Assembly: GCA_946122785.1 (NCBI GenBank)
Contig: CAMGYJ010000002.1
Span: 40,698,495 to 40,762,494, forward strand
Direction of reading: 5' to 3'
Length of the DNA: 64,000 nt
DNA from: Linum tenue
Lineage: Eukaryota > Streptophyta > Magnoliopsida > Malpighiales > Linaceae
The notes beneath the pieces are model-generated. The model searched no databases and was not told where the DNA came from. It worked only from the letters and a program-made list of their open reading frames with translations. Positions 43,500 to 56,525 of the stretch are shown here, piece after piece (position 1 is the stretch's first letter; the number at the start of each line of letters is the position of its first letter). The position numbers and the translations under genes were made by a program.

Positions 43500-45638
43500 C
43501 AAACAAACAAAAGACTAGAACATATTCTACAATCAAAACAATATTCTACAACAAATAGTTTTGAATTGGCCAGCCACAAATCTACAAACATGACAGATCT
43601 TGGTCTGGCCAATTGTACAACCTCGCTATTTCCATTCAAACACAGAGCATAAGAAAAATATGACCACAATCATCCTAAAATCATCCTACAAATCAATCTA
43701 TCAAATCCAGCATCACAAGAAAGCATCAATTATGTCGCTGAGGAAGAACAATTACCTGGAATGGTCTCTAGTAGGAGGAAGATGCGCCGGCTGGAGCTTC
43801 TCTGTTGGAGGAAGACAGGGCGCCGAGTATTGCTTCTACGTAGAACGAGTTGCTAGCAGGAGGAAGACGAGGCACCGGGTGGAGCTCCTCGGTTTAACAC
43901 TCGTCGATGCTGCTTCCCATCTTGGATGCGGGCTCGTGGTTGTCTGGAGGGAGAGGAAGATGATGGCACCGTCTCTATTGCTGCTGCTTGAGTACTCGGA
44001 TGCGGCGTCATTGCCTGGAGGGAGAGGAAGATGTTGGTGGCGGGGTGTCTGGGGGTAGGGAACGGCGGGGCTTGTGGTGGTCTCGGGGAGCGACGGGGCT
44101 GGCGGTAGAGCGAGAGGTCGAGCACGAGGTAGAAGGAAGTGGGAGGAGAGGTCGAAGTCTTCTCTTCTAGGGTTATGGTGTAAAAACGGCATCGTTTAGA
44201 AGCACGAAGGAAAAAGAAAAAAATGTACCCGTTGTGAATCGAATGTGTGTCCATTTTAATTAATGAAGTACGTTTTCCACTGGGAAACGGGGGATAACAT
44301 ATCCCCTTGTTTCCGGGAAATAAGTATTTATCATTTTTCAATAGCTTTCTCATTTATAATAATTGGTTTTTTTTAGCAAAAACGGAATGGACAAGTGAAT
44401 ACGTTTTTTGTCATTTGTTTCCTGATTTTCATTTTTTAAACAGAAAATGAAATGGGAAGTGAACAGGGCATTACCCGCACTTTCTAGTTTTTTTTACACA
44501 TGAGATATGCTTCTGGTAAGAATATCGAAAATCTTTCATGATAAGCGCCAAAGACTCAAAAGATCAAGTACTAATTACTGATCAAATAGCATAATCACGT
44601 TCAGGGACAATAGAATATTTGAAAAATGCCTACCCTATAAATTCCTTCTCTCATTAGTAACAAAATTAAATGAGGCAAATCAGGCAATTATAAACCAGAT
44701 AGTCCTAGGGAGGTAGGGACCACACAAACCTCTGAGTGTATGTCTAAACATCGATCATCTAATGTTAGTCTCTAAACATTGGCCCTCCAAATGAATCTGA
44801 CTATATCCCTCTGAGAAGTTTACGAATGTCGACTTCAGAATGTCCTTCAAGTGTGACACAAAAGAGGTAGATGTTTTGAATCAAGAGTAGACCATCTCGA
44901 GCAACTAGCAGCATGGGTTATTAAGGCCTTACGTGTGGGCAATCACAAGATGCTAAACACCAATGGTGAGGTGCAGATGTTAATTTGCGAGCTTTGTCAC
45001 CAAACTAGTAGCACAATGTCGGTAAGGATGATCAGCTGTGTTGACGTAGAGTTTGGAGCGATCAGGTGGTGAAGGAGACTAGGTTGGAGGCATTGTAAGG
45101 AGGGCCAGAAGTGGCGGAGGAAGAAGAAAAAGATTTGCAGACTAGAATTCTTCAACTTGGTGAGCGAATTGAGTAGTGAAGATGGTGGTCTGTGGCAGTA
45201 GTTGAGTACCCTTGAAACTATTGTATTGCGTGATTTCCAGATTGTTTCATAGTAAGCAAATGAGTTTGAAATTTATGTTATAATTGTATATAAAGTACAT
45301 TAATCTCCACCACCAAATATAGACATTTTATTGCCCGAATTGATTTAAGATATAAGCCAACTCCACCATTTGAAGCAATGCAAATACTATTCCAGTCAAA
45401 AAATACTTAATGCCTTCATACTTAATACCTTCCTTAAAACTTTACTGTAAAAGTAGGTTTATTCAATACACTACTACATACACCATCATAGAATTAACAA
45501 TCTACAACAACACTTTTATCTCCTTAAGTTTACCATCAACAACAACAGTGAAGTCGAGTTAGTCGAAAGACAGGTCCTATACGCTACGACCAAAAAGAAA
45601 ATATGCACGAATCAAAACGAAGAAAAAAGTTATTGTAT
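43500..45638. other. Non-coding DNA between Harbinger and MLO
   Basis: 43740-44190 is GA/GC-rich leader-like sequence upstream of the Harbinger ORF1. 44190-44470 probably belongs to the Harbinger right end. 44470-45638 shows no gene or recognised repeat; its right part holds the MLO 3' UTR. Confidence 0.4.
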
Positions 45639-48529
45639 CTAACTCAAAAGATCACGTTGACCATGTTGACCCCCATTGATATCCACTGTCGCCATGATGT
45701 TGGCCGATGTACCATCTGTGTCATCCCCTGCGGTATGACTTCGGTGATGAATTCCATCATGGGTGTGACCATCGTCTTCTGAGTGCTCCTTGTGGTGCGG
45801 GTGATCAGATTTCCCATCATGCGCCTTCTTGTGCGCTTTTTTATGCCATTGCATCAATGCCTTTGATGTTTGCTCGTCGAAGATCGATCGTTTCATTGTC
45901 GAACCCATCTACAAAAAAATAAAAATGAACAAGATATCAGATAGTTATATCAATTATGAATATTTGAAATTATATTCGGGTAAATTTCAATTTGATTAGA
46001 ACCTGAGTGACAAGGGCGTAAAGAGGGAGCGTGATGTAACTGCATAGAAATTGAGCTCCAATCCTGTTTATAAACTTCACATTTGTCAGACTATCATCAA
46101 GTTTAGCTTATCTATCCATCTCTCTATCATTGGCTAACTCTCTACCTATATATACATCAGCTGAATCATATTGAAAGATGGGTTTAGGCTTTTAATTGTT
46201 TGTTTTACCCGATAGTAACTCTGATCACTGGGATTACAAGGTGTTCGTGGAAGCAAGAATCCCACCCAAACTCGTACTGCACGACAATCAGGAAGGGTAA
46301 GAAACCCCCCCGATATGATTTTGAGCAAGGCTTCAATTCAAATCTTACCCATATCCAAAAGGAATAAGTGAGCTCAAGCGCATTCTGGAACAGAGTAAAG
46401 TGGATGAGGTAAAGGATCAACTGAGGCCAACTGAACCAAAAATGTCTGTCAGAGACCTGCACAAGGGGAATCCCTTGTACCACAGCATGCCTTTCTGTGA
46501 TCTCAATCGCCATCTCCGTTATGATTGCTTGAAGCTTTGTTCCAACTGCCAATATCACCTTCACAACCGCCAAAATAGCCACAATCAATACCTTCTTCTA
46601 GTCACTCAAAGTTTTGGGTTCTACTTCGTTCATCATCATCATCATCAACAACTTAGTCTAGCAAAAGATTATAAGGAGAGAGGTCCTTACAAATACTGGA
46701 AGCAAAGAAAAGTAGAACATCACATGCCATCCTGAAGAAAAAAAAGGTGTTTGAAATGGTTAAGAAATGGAGAAGGAGTTGAAATGATGTGAAGTGACTG
46801 AATGAAAGAACTTTCACTGACCATGAACATTCAGAAGCATGAACAAAACCACAGAAGCCCATAGCAGTGGACTGCCACACAAACAAAAGTTTCAGTTTAG
46901 AACGGAAGAAATATTAGAAACCAAACCAAGAAGCTAATTTTACCAACCTGATTCCCACAACCACCTTGAAATCATCTTCCAGAGATCTCTTGATGTACTT
47001 TTGGAAATCGAACTTAGTCCCAGGTGCCAAATGAACCTGCACCAGATCAGTTTCACTCCATTGTTCAATGATTTCAACAACAAACATGTCTCAGCAAGTT
47101 TTTAAAACCTGCAATTCCTTCGATTTAACTCACAGAGATGAAGCCGTGACGCATTGTCAAGTAGTCAGCTCTGCTGACTGACCTAAAGAACTGCCTGAAG
47201 AAGCATACCTTCACAGCACAGCAAAACACCAGTTGATTTTATTTTTTTCTTCCACCATTGAAATTGTGCAGAAGTAGAAGTCCCCTTTTTGAATAAGTTC
47301 CTTACCACATAGAAGGATACTGGTGTTTTGGTCCAAAAGCTAGTGTGGGATTTAACAAAGGATGTCTCATGAGTAAGCCTGAATCTCGTTGGATCTGCGT
47401 GAATGATAATCAATTGAGGTGAATAAGTATCATATTTGATTGATGTATGTAAGCATCAAGTTCTTACAGAAGAAGAGTTTTTACCATTCAAATGTTCGTG
47501 CTCCTGTGCACCTATAGCTTCCCATTCCTTCCACCCACGAATCTAGCACACACAAAATTAACACCGAATTTTAGCTCCTACCCAAAAGCTAATTGTGAGA
47601 GCTCAAGAGCAAGGTTCTGTAATGGTTTAATTTAACCTTTAATCGCCCAAGCATCATGGTTATGGCGCTGTAGATAACATGGAAAACCGCCAGGAAAAAT
47701 ATGAATATGTGCAGTTGGTGAAGCCCATTCACTGAAATCATCGGCATTTTTCCCTGAATGAAACGTGGGGAAGGGCCAAAAGGAGCAAACTTTTTAAGAA
47801 CCCAATTGAAAGTGTGAACGCAAATTTGGTTAATTGATGGATTAAGGCATCACATGTCCACAATGTATAGGTCCGCCATGCCCACTGAGCTCTCTCCGTT
47901 CAAACCAGAGCAGCTTCCGGTGATTCTCTGCGGCGGCAGCTGCGGCGACGGCACCCTCGGCACCTTCTTCGGATTCTCCGCCGCCGGCCTTTTCCGGGCT
48001 AGCAGTTTCGTGGCCGGCGGTGTGACTCAAGTCGCAGGGCAACATAGAGTTGGCATATCTGGAAGCCACGCAGATTTGGGCGATGTAATTTTGACTGAAC
48101 GTCAGGGTCAGTGATATGAATCCCAAAACCATTAACTCTGTACGGAAAACATTAACCAAAAGATGCAACCTTTTTACCACAGATCATTGATCTTTCTTCT
48201 TTCCATTTAAACAAACCAAAATTTATTCGTTTACCTCCTTTGATTTTGGCTAGAGCTTCCACCAGGGCTTTCTTATGCCTCTCGTGAAACCACTGTGAAT
48301 CAACACATTCGATTAGAAACAAGATCTACGGAGAAACATTTGAAATAGAGGGTTGATTAATCGTTAACATCATTGTTACCTCTTCAGTCAAATGGAGGAA
48401 TTTTTCCAAGACGATGGAGATTACGATGATGGCAGCGCAAACAACTGCGACGGCCCACGTCGGCGTGGCGTCGAGCTCCCTCGGTCGGGCTTCTCCTGCT
48501 CCACCTCCTCCTTCCCCGCCTCCCCCCAT
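45639..48529 (-). CDS. MLO: MLO-family seven-transmembrane protein
   Basis: Plasma-membrane protein with a calmodulin-binding tail; family members act in powdery-mildew susceptibility, pollen or root signalling. Fourteen exons join in frame: 48529-48380, 48292-48235, 48137-47854, 47753-47637, 47542-47485, 47394-47306, 47208-47134, 47036-46948, 46871-46822, 46731-46691, 46591-46349, 46276-46209, 46063-46003 and 45908-45639, giving 550 residues. Signature parts are [145 protein letters not shown] and ALMQWHKKA. The C-terminal tail is His/Asp-rich. No breaks. Which MLO clade it belongs to I cannot settle. Confidence 0.94.
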
Positions 48530-50400
48530 CTATCTCTAAAGCTGCACCCAATTCCTACTTAACAAATATAAATAAGAAGACGTGGTTGTTCGGATTACAG
48601 AGGTTAGAATTTGTTCAGTTCTGGTGGTAAAAAAACAGAGTCTCTTTTGCTCTGTTACGCAATATGAAAATTGGAGGGCCAATAACAAAATGGAAAGAAG
48701 AAGAGAAAACAGAGCACAAGGAAGGAAAGTGGGAGAGAAAGGATCGTTCTTCTTCTTCTTTGCTATGCATTTTTTTCATCTGTGATTTATCGTAGACTAA
48801 AAATGGCAAAAAGATTTGGAAACAGAGGGAGAGGCAGAGAGGAAGAAGTTGGAGAAGGGACCGGCTGTCATTCAACGAAGCTATGTTCCCGTTCTCTTTC
48901 CCGCTTTCTCCATTACTGACACTTTGCGCCCAGCCCATGATACTGTTTTTTGGGCTTTTCACTCCAACTCTAAGCAACTAAGCAAGCCCAGCTGGCATGA
49001 AAATCTACATCACCATTTCATTTCATATATGCTTTTGGTAGAATCATTCCATTAGTAATTTAGTATTGAATTATTGATTATTATTTTGTTCTCTGGTTGG
49101 AATATCATTTTATGATAATTTTATGTGTGTATTCTTACACTACTAAATGATTCATTCATGACGCGTAAATTCCATAACAAATATAAATTTATTAAGTGGA
49201 CGAGTAAAATACTACTGAGTTTCATAACAAACAAATGCATCGTAATAAAGAGTTTCTACTCGTGGTGCTATATAGTGTGATCTTATTTCATTAAGAATGA
49301 AAATAATAACTCATCAAAAATGGATCCACTAACTATCAAGTCGACTCATTAATCAATAGATCTAAAAGTTTAACTTACTTTTTCCCTATTTCATGCTAAT
49401 CAATAGGTCTAAAATTTCTAAAAATCTAATGGTTGAGATTAAACTCGAGTTTTGAAAATACATAAACAAATAGATTAATTTTTATATATAAAACGAATTT
49501 ATTTTCTTTATATGTCGAGAAATAATTTTTCGAATCACATATACATACAACTATGGTACATTTCATATCAACATGACTTGTTGCAAATTTACCATGATAT
49601 AATTTACCATATAACCATGCTAAAGAATGTTTTTAAAAATATCAAAGTGGATATAATTTTTCATAATTAACGTGGATTTAATTTAGTAGAACATAATTAA
49701 TTTGATTTTTATATAATTTTTAAAAATTTAAGTTAAAATGAATAAGGAATAGTCGTTAACCTTTTTAATCAAAATATGCTAATAGTCCTTAACAATTAAC
49801 AATGAACTAGTAATTTTGGTTATAGATGCTGTATAATATAACGTTGAAACAATTGAAGAGTAATGAATTCTATTTCGAACGGATAAACACAATCATCGAA
49901 CCTACAATAATCGGCTTACAAAAGAAAGGAACACACAAAATGAAGACACAGAGGAGAAAACAGGAAGTCGAACCATAGAAATTAAGAGGAAGTATAAGCT
50001 AATAACACTGATACAATAAATCCATTCCAGGATAATTATCAATTTATCATAAACGGTTACACAACTTGTTACTTAGTACAAAATGATTATCAAAGTTTAA
50101 TTTTGCTAGTTCCAATAAAATACGTTTGGACGAATAACAAAATTGAAATTCCGTACATTTCCATCCAAAATTTTGTTAACTTTGTATATTCAGCCGTCCA
50201 TGAACCAAAAATATGAATAAACAATTCATCTAACCATAAAGTTTAAGCAAACCATCCAATCCGGACTACAAGGCCGCTACGTTTTCGGAATCCGAATCAG
50301 CTACTAGGCCAGCAATGAGGACGAGGACGGGGCTCCACGGTCACCTCTCAGAAGAAGCTCTGGTTCACTGAAGACCAGTCCTACGAGGACGAGGATGGGA
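48530..50400. other. MLO upstream region and AT-rich intergenic DNA
   Basis: 48530-49060 is the MLO 5' side (A/G-rich). 49060-50250 is AT-rich without genes. 50254-50400 is more GC-rich but unrecognised. Confidence 0.45.
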
Positions 50401-50409
50401 GCATCACTC

Positions 50410-50757
50410 GACTCTTAATATTAAAGTATTTAGGATTAAACATGTAATTTTTAATGTAACATGGGTAGTTTATGTAATTTGTAGTGTAGGTACTGTAGTA
50501 GTAATTTGGTCAAATGTATACAAGACAACTTTCACATTTATGAAAAAGTAGTAAATATAGATGAATATTCTCTTTCGCAATATCTGAATCTGCCATGGTA
50601 TCAGAGCTACGCGCTCGTTCTTGATTTCTTCGTCGTTTCGTTTTTTTCTCTCTAGTTCTTCAAGTTTCAATTCAATGGCAGCAACTCAGCAAGGAGTTGG
50701 TCTGATTCCTCCGACGATCAATCTTGACGCCAATCATCCATCTTTCTAACTCGCACC
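50410..50757 (+). mobile_element. Fragment of a Copia-type element: LTR end, PBS and gag start
   Basis: Primer-binding site TGGTATCAGAGC at 50597-50608 follows an LTR-like stretch. It is followed by an ATG (50674) and a short gag-like start (MAATQQGVGLIPPTINLDAN) that stops after HPSF. The left limit is approximate. The rest of the element is gone, replaced by other sequence before element A. Confidence 0.6.
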
Positions 50758-51001
50758 GAATGCACCACAATAAAACTCCCAATTAAGGCCCAAGTATAAA
50801 CCTTAACTAGGTGCAGTTGATAATGATGTATTTGCACATGTTTGCACCCTTAGTTCTTATCCATTTTTGACTCATAGTCGTGTATTTTTGGCCTATTTAG
50901 GGTTGTGCTACTTCGTCACATTTCAAGTCCCAGACGTCGAAGGGAAGGCTAGACACGAGTTTCGGGGCTTTTGGAGGTCATTCGGTCGAGCAGAGGACAA
51001 A

Positions 51002-51216
51002 GCACGGGCTGCACTAAAGAAAAGCACGGTCGTGTCTCAAACCGTGCTTTTTATGCCGAGGGTGTGTTTTTGGAGGCTGCTGAGAAGACCAAAACACGGG
51101 CACCACTGGAGTAAAACACGGCCGTGTTTTAGGCTGACACAGGCATGTTTTCAACACGTGGCGAGAACACGGACGGGCAAAAGAAAAACACGGCCGTGTC
51201 CTCGACCGTGTTTTGC
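51002..51216. repeat. Palindrome array in LTR of element A
   Basis: Full palindrome AAAACACGGCCGTGTTTT at 51113-51130, a near-full one at 51186-51200, and several half or variant units (GCACGGTCGTG, ACCGTGCTTTT, AACACGGGCAC, AACACGGACGGGC, GACCGTGTTTT) within about 215 bp. Confidence 0.85.
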
Positions 51217-51335
51217 CCAGAATCGGGCTTTTGAGGCAGATTCGAGCCAAAAGAGAGGAAATCGAGTTTCTGAGCAAAAAAACAGAGCTTTAGAGAGAGA
51301 AAGTGCGAAGAACAAACCCTAGGAGCTATTTGGAG

Positions 51336-52104
51336 TAGGGGTGTACATGGGTCGGTTGGTTCGGGTTTAACTATTTTAATCACCCGACCCATGCACTACG
51401 GTTTGGGAATTATCAAACCCAAACCCACGCAAAAATATTTAAACCCTACGGTTTGTTTCTAATTGGGTTGGGTCGGGTTGACAATATTTTTAAGTAAAAA
51501 CCCAACCAAATATAAAATATATATAATTATTATACATCATAAAAATATTTTATAACTAATTAAAATTTCAAACGAATAAACCGAGGTGAAAGGTATCAAA
51601 ATTCACAAATGTTATTTGAATTTTAATAAAATGTGATTTACTTCAACATATGTCTAGTTTTTTTCACGATATTTGTTGAAATAGGCTAAAAAGGTTATAA
51701 ACAAACACATTCATAATATATTATTCTATTAAAATTGTACACAAGAAAAATGATTATGTGAATCATAACTATATTCAATTTATGCCTAAACTTGTAGTCG
51801 AAGAATGCATTAGATTAGGGAGACCATGATAGGAAAACATGGCGAAATATCTTAATTTTCTCATAAGTATGTCTATATAGGACATAAATATTTTTAGATA
51901 CGAACTCATACTAATAGTTGGAACACGGGTTGGGTCGGGTTCTACGGGTTGTGTAATCCAAAATCCAAACCCAACCCAAAAGAGGCGGGTTGTACAAAAG
52001 AAAACCCTCACCCAACCCAAAACCTTCGTTTTAGCGATAAATACGGGTGGGTTGGATCGGGTTGGACGGGTGGGTCGGTTTGCGGGTGTGTTTGTTCACC
52101 CCTA
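51336..52104. mobile_element. hAT-type MITE, 769 bp, inside the LTR of element A
   Basis: Terminal inverted repeats TAGGGGTGTACA (left) and TAGGGGTGAACA (right, complement). Perfect 8-bp target duplication ATTTGGAG (51328-51335 and 52105-52112). Subterminal GGGTTGGGTCGGGTT and ACCCAACC words. No coding capacity. Confidence 0.95.
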
Positions 52105-52948
52105 ATTTGGAGTGGATTTCTCACCATTGAAGCCCAGATTGAATACCCAGGAGTGAAGATTGACATCCCAGAGCAGATTACCCCCATCTTTATGAGTATG
52201 ACTGCTCTGATTTCTGTTTTTTTCTCTCTCTCTCTCTCTCTCTATGGAGTAGAACCTTCTCTCACTTGGGTATGAAGAACCCTAGTTCCATGTGTTAGGA
52301 ATCTTAATTGTAATGACTTTGGATTGATATACTGATTGATTTTAATTGATTGATGCATGATTCATTGAGTCAATTGAAGTCTGATCATCTTTTCTTGATT
52401 TCTACTGCAACCCGAGATAGATAGAATCTGATTAGGTTGTTAGTGTTTCATCAATCGGTAGTGGTAGATTGGTTATATGAGAGTTAATCAATTTACTGCT
52501 TTTTACTGGAATCTAATTCCAGTAGTGGAGTTCTGTGCTTATTGCCTCAGCAGTCTATCCCGGTGAAGGCTAGTCGCCTGCCGATTAGTCTGCCTAAGAG
52601 GGTTTGGCCAGCTTAAGAGATTCCTTGCTACTGTCGGATCTTCCACATTTTAATCAAAAGTTAATCAACCCAGGGTAATTACAACCTTGACCTAACTAAG
52701 GAGCTAGGGGGAGTCATTCCCGAGTGACTCTTCCCTTGCTAAAGAACTTTGAACCATTTCTTGCTTTCTTACTGCTTTTGCTTAAAATCACAATCACTTG
52801 ACTTAGTTTGCTAGATAATAGATAATCACGGAGTAGGCAGTAGTTCTAGACCCCGGGTTGAAAAATAGAACTTGCCACTAGTCTGCATTTCCGTACTGCG
52901 ATTACACTTGGTCGCAGTTTGGTGTTGTGTTTTAGCGTGTCAAGTTTT

Positions 52949-52966
52949 TGGCGCCGTTGCCGGGGA
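52949..52966 (+). other. Primer-binding site of element A (tRNA-Asp type)
   Basis: TGGCGCCGTTGCCGGGGA, complementary to the 3' end of tRNA-Asp as in Athila/Tat elements; 6 nt after the LTR end. Confidence 0.9.
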
Positions 52967-53086
52967 ACTTCTAGGTTATTGTGGAAACGTGAAAGTTCAT
53001 TACTTTAGCATTTTCTTTACTGCATTTTCTCTCTTCCACCTGTGTGCCTTCACGGGTTGCTTTTGCTGATTGCGTGCAGGTAGTGC

Positions 53087-53587
53087 ATGACCCGTAACCA
53101 GTCGGGAGAGTTACTACCATTAGACCCAGAGTTTGAACGAACTTGTAGGAACTTCAAGCGGTCTTTAAAGGCGCGACTGGCTGCAGAGGAGGCTCTAGCA
53201 CAGCTGCATATCACCAAGGAGGAAGAAATGGGCGAACCACAGAACAATGATGTGGTCATTCCCAAGGAGCAGACCATGGGGTATTACTGGACCGCCAGAG
53301 CCGCGGACATGAGGTCGCCCATCCAGCACCCTCAAGTTCCGGCAAATAACTTTTAGGTGAGCACCTCTGTCATCACCATGCTGCACGGCTCGGTGGTATT
53401 TCGTGGCAAGGAGGGGGAGTGCCCCCGATCACACCTGAGGCGATTCCACGAGCTCATCGATGGGATCAAGATAAATGGGGTCCCAGCCGATGCCATCCAG
53501 CTGAGGTACTTCCCATTTACTCTGGAGGGGCGAGCCAAGGAGTGGCTAGGCACTCGACCTCCATGCTCGATCACCACGTTCACCAAC
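53087..53587 (+). pseudogene. Element A gag, N-terminal part
   Basis: ATG at 53087 opens MTRNQSGELLPLDPEFERT, a typical gag start of this clade, and runs through an Ala/Glu-rich helix to NNF, where a TAG interrupts. The frame then continues with the retrotransposon gag domain: VVFRGKEGECPRSHLRRFHE, IDGIKINGVPADAIQLRYFP and FTLEGRAKEWLGT. It is cut by the insertion of element B. Confidence 0.85.
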
Positions 53588-54207
53588 TGACTCACTCCTA
53601 CTGTCACTCTAGAAAATGGCCAAGTGTAACCACTTCCTAAAGCGTAGTATAGCGGGTTTGGGTTTTAATGTCAACCCGGGTCCTAGATGTGATGACACTC
53701 AGTGAATTCTTATTATCTAGCGGTGAAACTTTAGTGCAGGTCCAAACTAACAAACAAGCAAAGCAAACAAAGAGGTTGTTTTCAAGTCAAGAGAGGTCAC
53801 CCGGATATGGTTCCCCCTAGACTGCAGTTAAGCCGGATTGCAATTTACCAAGTTCAATTTCTATGATAGTTATACTACGGGAGGTTCTTTAACAACCTGA
53901 AGTCTCGACTAAAGGTCTCCAGACCCTCTCAATCTGAGTCTCCAGCGAGCGATTAACCTCCACCGGAGTAAGCAGATTGAGGCCCTAATGAACAAAACCT
54001 CCACTACCGAAGTGAATTCGGTACATAATAGTGAGTTGGCTCCTCGACTAAAGTCACCAACTCCCTACCTTCAATCAAGGATGCTCTATCAACCTAGGCA
54101 GGTATTCTCTTTCTAGGTTAAACAGAAACAACAGGAATTTGATCAGGATTCATGCCATTCAACAATTCAAACCTCAGTTGAATATAATCATATCAAAGAA
54201 TCTGTAG
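53588..54207 (-). repeat. Element B 3' LTR, truncated
   Basis: Matches 56526-57148 with only scattered differences up to GAATCTGTA, then homology ends abruptly. Begins TGACTCACTCC on the plus strand. Confidence 0.88.
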
Positions 54208-55689
54208 TCTTTCGCACGGTCGACCCTTATTAGTCGAGCAAGAGCAATTTCTGTACCTCTGGCGCTCGCCAGAGCACTTCTTTTAACTCCTTTACCTCGA
54301 CTCGTCTGGAGGGTCAATGAAATTAAGGGGGGTCGGAAGCTCTATCCGTGCTCTTAAAAACACATCCTCGAGTAGGCAAACCGTTCAACGGGTGAAAATT
54401 TTATTTGTACTAGAGACAACTTAGCTTCACCTTGTAGGAGTACCCCACTAAGGATCACTAAAATCTCTTCCAAAACCCGATTTTGTGCAATGAACGGTGC
54501 CACACACGTTGGGCTTTCCCCATGTTTACGATTTTGATGATTTCGACATGGAGGACCAACTGCTTTTCAATTCTCACATGAGTACCCTGTTCGATACACG
54601 AGTCCACAACATAATCCAAAAGAGTCCACATTACCACATGAATTCAACAGTCGTAGCTCCACTAATTCACAAAATCAACTAGCACAACAGAGAGCTAGAT
54701 AGGAAAAATCTTATACTTCAACATCCTCCATAGTGCTACACTACCTCCCTAGGTTGCACATTACTATAGAGACTGTCAATTCAAAGCATACTGAGCAGGC
54801 AATTTGCATGGAAACACGTACTTGGAGCCCTCCAAGCACACAAACAGATCTAATGCAGTCAACAGATAAACATCCCTCCCACACTTAAGATCAACATTGC
54901 CCTCAATGGAGAAGAGGGAAGGATAAGGGGAACGATGTTACCGGTGTGCACGGACTGCAGAAGACTGGAAGCGGACCAGTCTGAGTGAAGCGGACTAGAG
55001 AGAGGACCAGTCAGGAACAAGCACAACTAAAGGGAACAAAAGAGCTCAAACACAATACGTTAGGTCCAATGGTCAGCCCAATAGTACATCATCCAAAATA
55101 AAAAGAAAGAACATAAACCGATACAAGACAGTTTGCACGCTGATAGAAATAAAAACACACAAAACATGCCACTAGGGGCCTCCTAGACCGGTGAAGTCGA
55201 TCTGGTTCATGAGGTCATCGTCCCCATCTGTCGGTGGTGGTGGTGGGGAGTGATCCCACCGGGTGGTCCAGTGGTGCTCCTCTGGTGGGTGACAAGCCTG
55301 GAGCAGGTGCTCTGAGTACTCCATCAATCGGCGGCCTCGATCTCTCTCCCGCTTGATGAGAGCACCAGTGACTCCCATCTGGGTCTCTATGCGTTCGAGG
55401 AACTCGTCGACAACCGTCAGCCTGGACTGGTACTCGGCCTGGTGGGCCGAATACTACTGGTAGAACTGGACCTGATGGTCCATGAGTTGCTGGTTCTGAA
55501 GACCGAGCTGCTGGAACTGGAGCCCCATCTGCTGGAACTGCTCCGTGAAGAAGTCCATCGACGGGCCAGAAGCCATCGACGGACTAGAAGGACCAGAGGA
55601 GGAATCGCCTCTCTCTGATCTTCGTCGTGGCTGAAGGTCCCCTGGTGGAGAGAGCGGGGGCTCCAGCTCATCAGCATCCATGGCTCATC
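54208..55689 (-). other. Element B interior, 3' part
   Basis: Mostly non-coding. Contains a TTAAGTGTGGGAGGGATG polypurine-like motif (54888-54871, minus) matching one in element C, and a Ser/Gln-rich coding stretch (FQQMGLQFQQLGLQNQQLMD, about 55450-55681) that looks like the end of the element's ORF. Confidence 0.6.
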
Positions 55690-56377
55690 AGCACCCGCTT
55701 CGGAATCTTGTGCGACCTAGTAGCACAGGGGACGATCGAGCGGGTGATGAGCAGGTTTAGGATGTGCCACTGCGGCTTGATGGTGGAAACGGAGGTCTGT
55801 CCGGCGTCGAAGAAGTCTTGCGCATAGGCGCTTTTCGCTATCCGGTGGTAGAACTCGTCCTGGTTCTAGTCCGTCGGGTGTGGAATCTCCACCTCGTGGC
55901 GTGAGTACGGGTGGTACTCGATCCCCATGGCGTAGGCCAACCCGTCAATAGTCAGCTCCCGTGGGTGGCCACCCAGCCTGAAAGTAACAGAGTATGAGTC
56001 CCGGGGCGCCTTGGAGTGGTACTGGTAGGTCGTGTAGAACTCCCACACCAACTCCGTGTAAGTGGGCTCCTCTATGGTCAGCAGTGTCCGCCAATCCCGG
56101 TGGCTGATGGCGGCGGTGGTGGATGATGAATCCCATCTGCCTGGGGTATGGGGTTGTTCCCCAAGATCTGATTCATCGAGGGAACCTGGAGAGGATTCCC
56201 CTGGAGTGGTTTGTGTTCGCCTTCCATCTCGTACTCTTCCTCAGAATCCCTGCTCAAGTGGCCGTATATGCGCTCCTCCGTAGCCAGTCTAGCTCGCTGT
56301 TGTCTCCTAAGTTGGAGAAAGGTGCGTTCAAGCTCCGGATCCAACGGCAGTAGACCTCTCGATTGGCTACGGGTCAT
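55690..56377 (-). pseudogene. Element B gag/ORF1 remnant
   Basis: ATG at 56377 opens MTRSQSRGLLPLDPELERTF, clearly homologous to the gag start of element A. It continues to about 56080. In another frame follow EFYTTYQYHSKAPRDSYSVT, RLGGHPRELTIDGLAYAMGI, a TAG, then QWHILNLLITRSIVP. This part resembles the plant transposon protein domain of Athila ORF1. A frameshift and a stop make it non-functional. Confidence 0.75.
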
Positions 56378-56501
56378 GCACTATCTGCACACAGTCAAGC
56401 AATGCAAACCCGTGAAGGCACAAGTGGGAAAGAACAAACAGTCAATGCGAAAATGAAATTTCTAAAGTAACAGAAATCACTTTTCTTCAACAACCTAGCC
56501 G

Positions 56502-56519
56502 TCCCCGGCAACGGCGCCA
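56502..56519 (-). other. Primer-binding site of element B (tRNA-Asp type)
   Basis: On the minus strand TGGCGCCGTTGCCGGGGA, identical to those of elements A and C, 6 nt from the LTR edge. Confidence 0.92.
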
Positions 56520-56525
56520 AAAACT

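Larger units (their letters stand above)
50818..52942 (+). repeat. Element A 5' LTR (with inserted MITE)
   Basis: Starts TGATAATGATG and ends GTGTCA before the primer-binding site. Without the 769-bp MITE and its 8-bp duplication it is about 1.35 kb, the same as the LTR of element C (1.33 kb), with which it shares its layout. A palindrome array (AACACGGCCGTGTT type) lies at about 51002-51216. Confidence 0.85.
50818..53587 (+). mobile_element. Element A: Athila/Tat-like LTR retrotransposon, 5' part
   Basis: 5' LTR (50818-52942), tRNA-Asp-type primer-binding site and gag start on the plus strand. The rest is displaced by the insertion of element B at 53587/53588 and should continue beyond the window. 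The LTR is enlarged by a hAT MITE. Confidence 0.85.

Noticed and set aside
43600..44353. Overlapping 152- and 166-residue frames on both strands
   Set aside because: Low-complexity GA/CT-rich leader DNA of the Harbinger element; no domain or codon bias.
40030..44470. Exact limits of the Harbinger element
   Set aside because: GAAGTGAACAGGGC near 44460 looks like a terminus, but no matching inverted copy or TTA/TAA duplication was found on the left, so no boundary is claimed.
47842..48120. Plus-strand frame of 86 residues
   Set aside because: Antisense to MLO exon 3.
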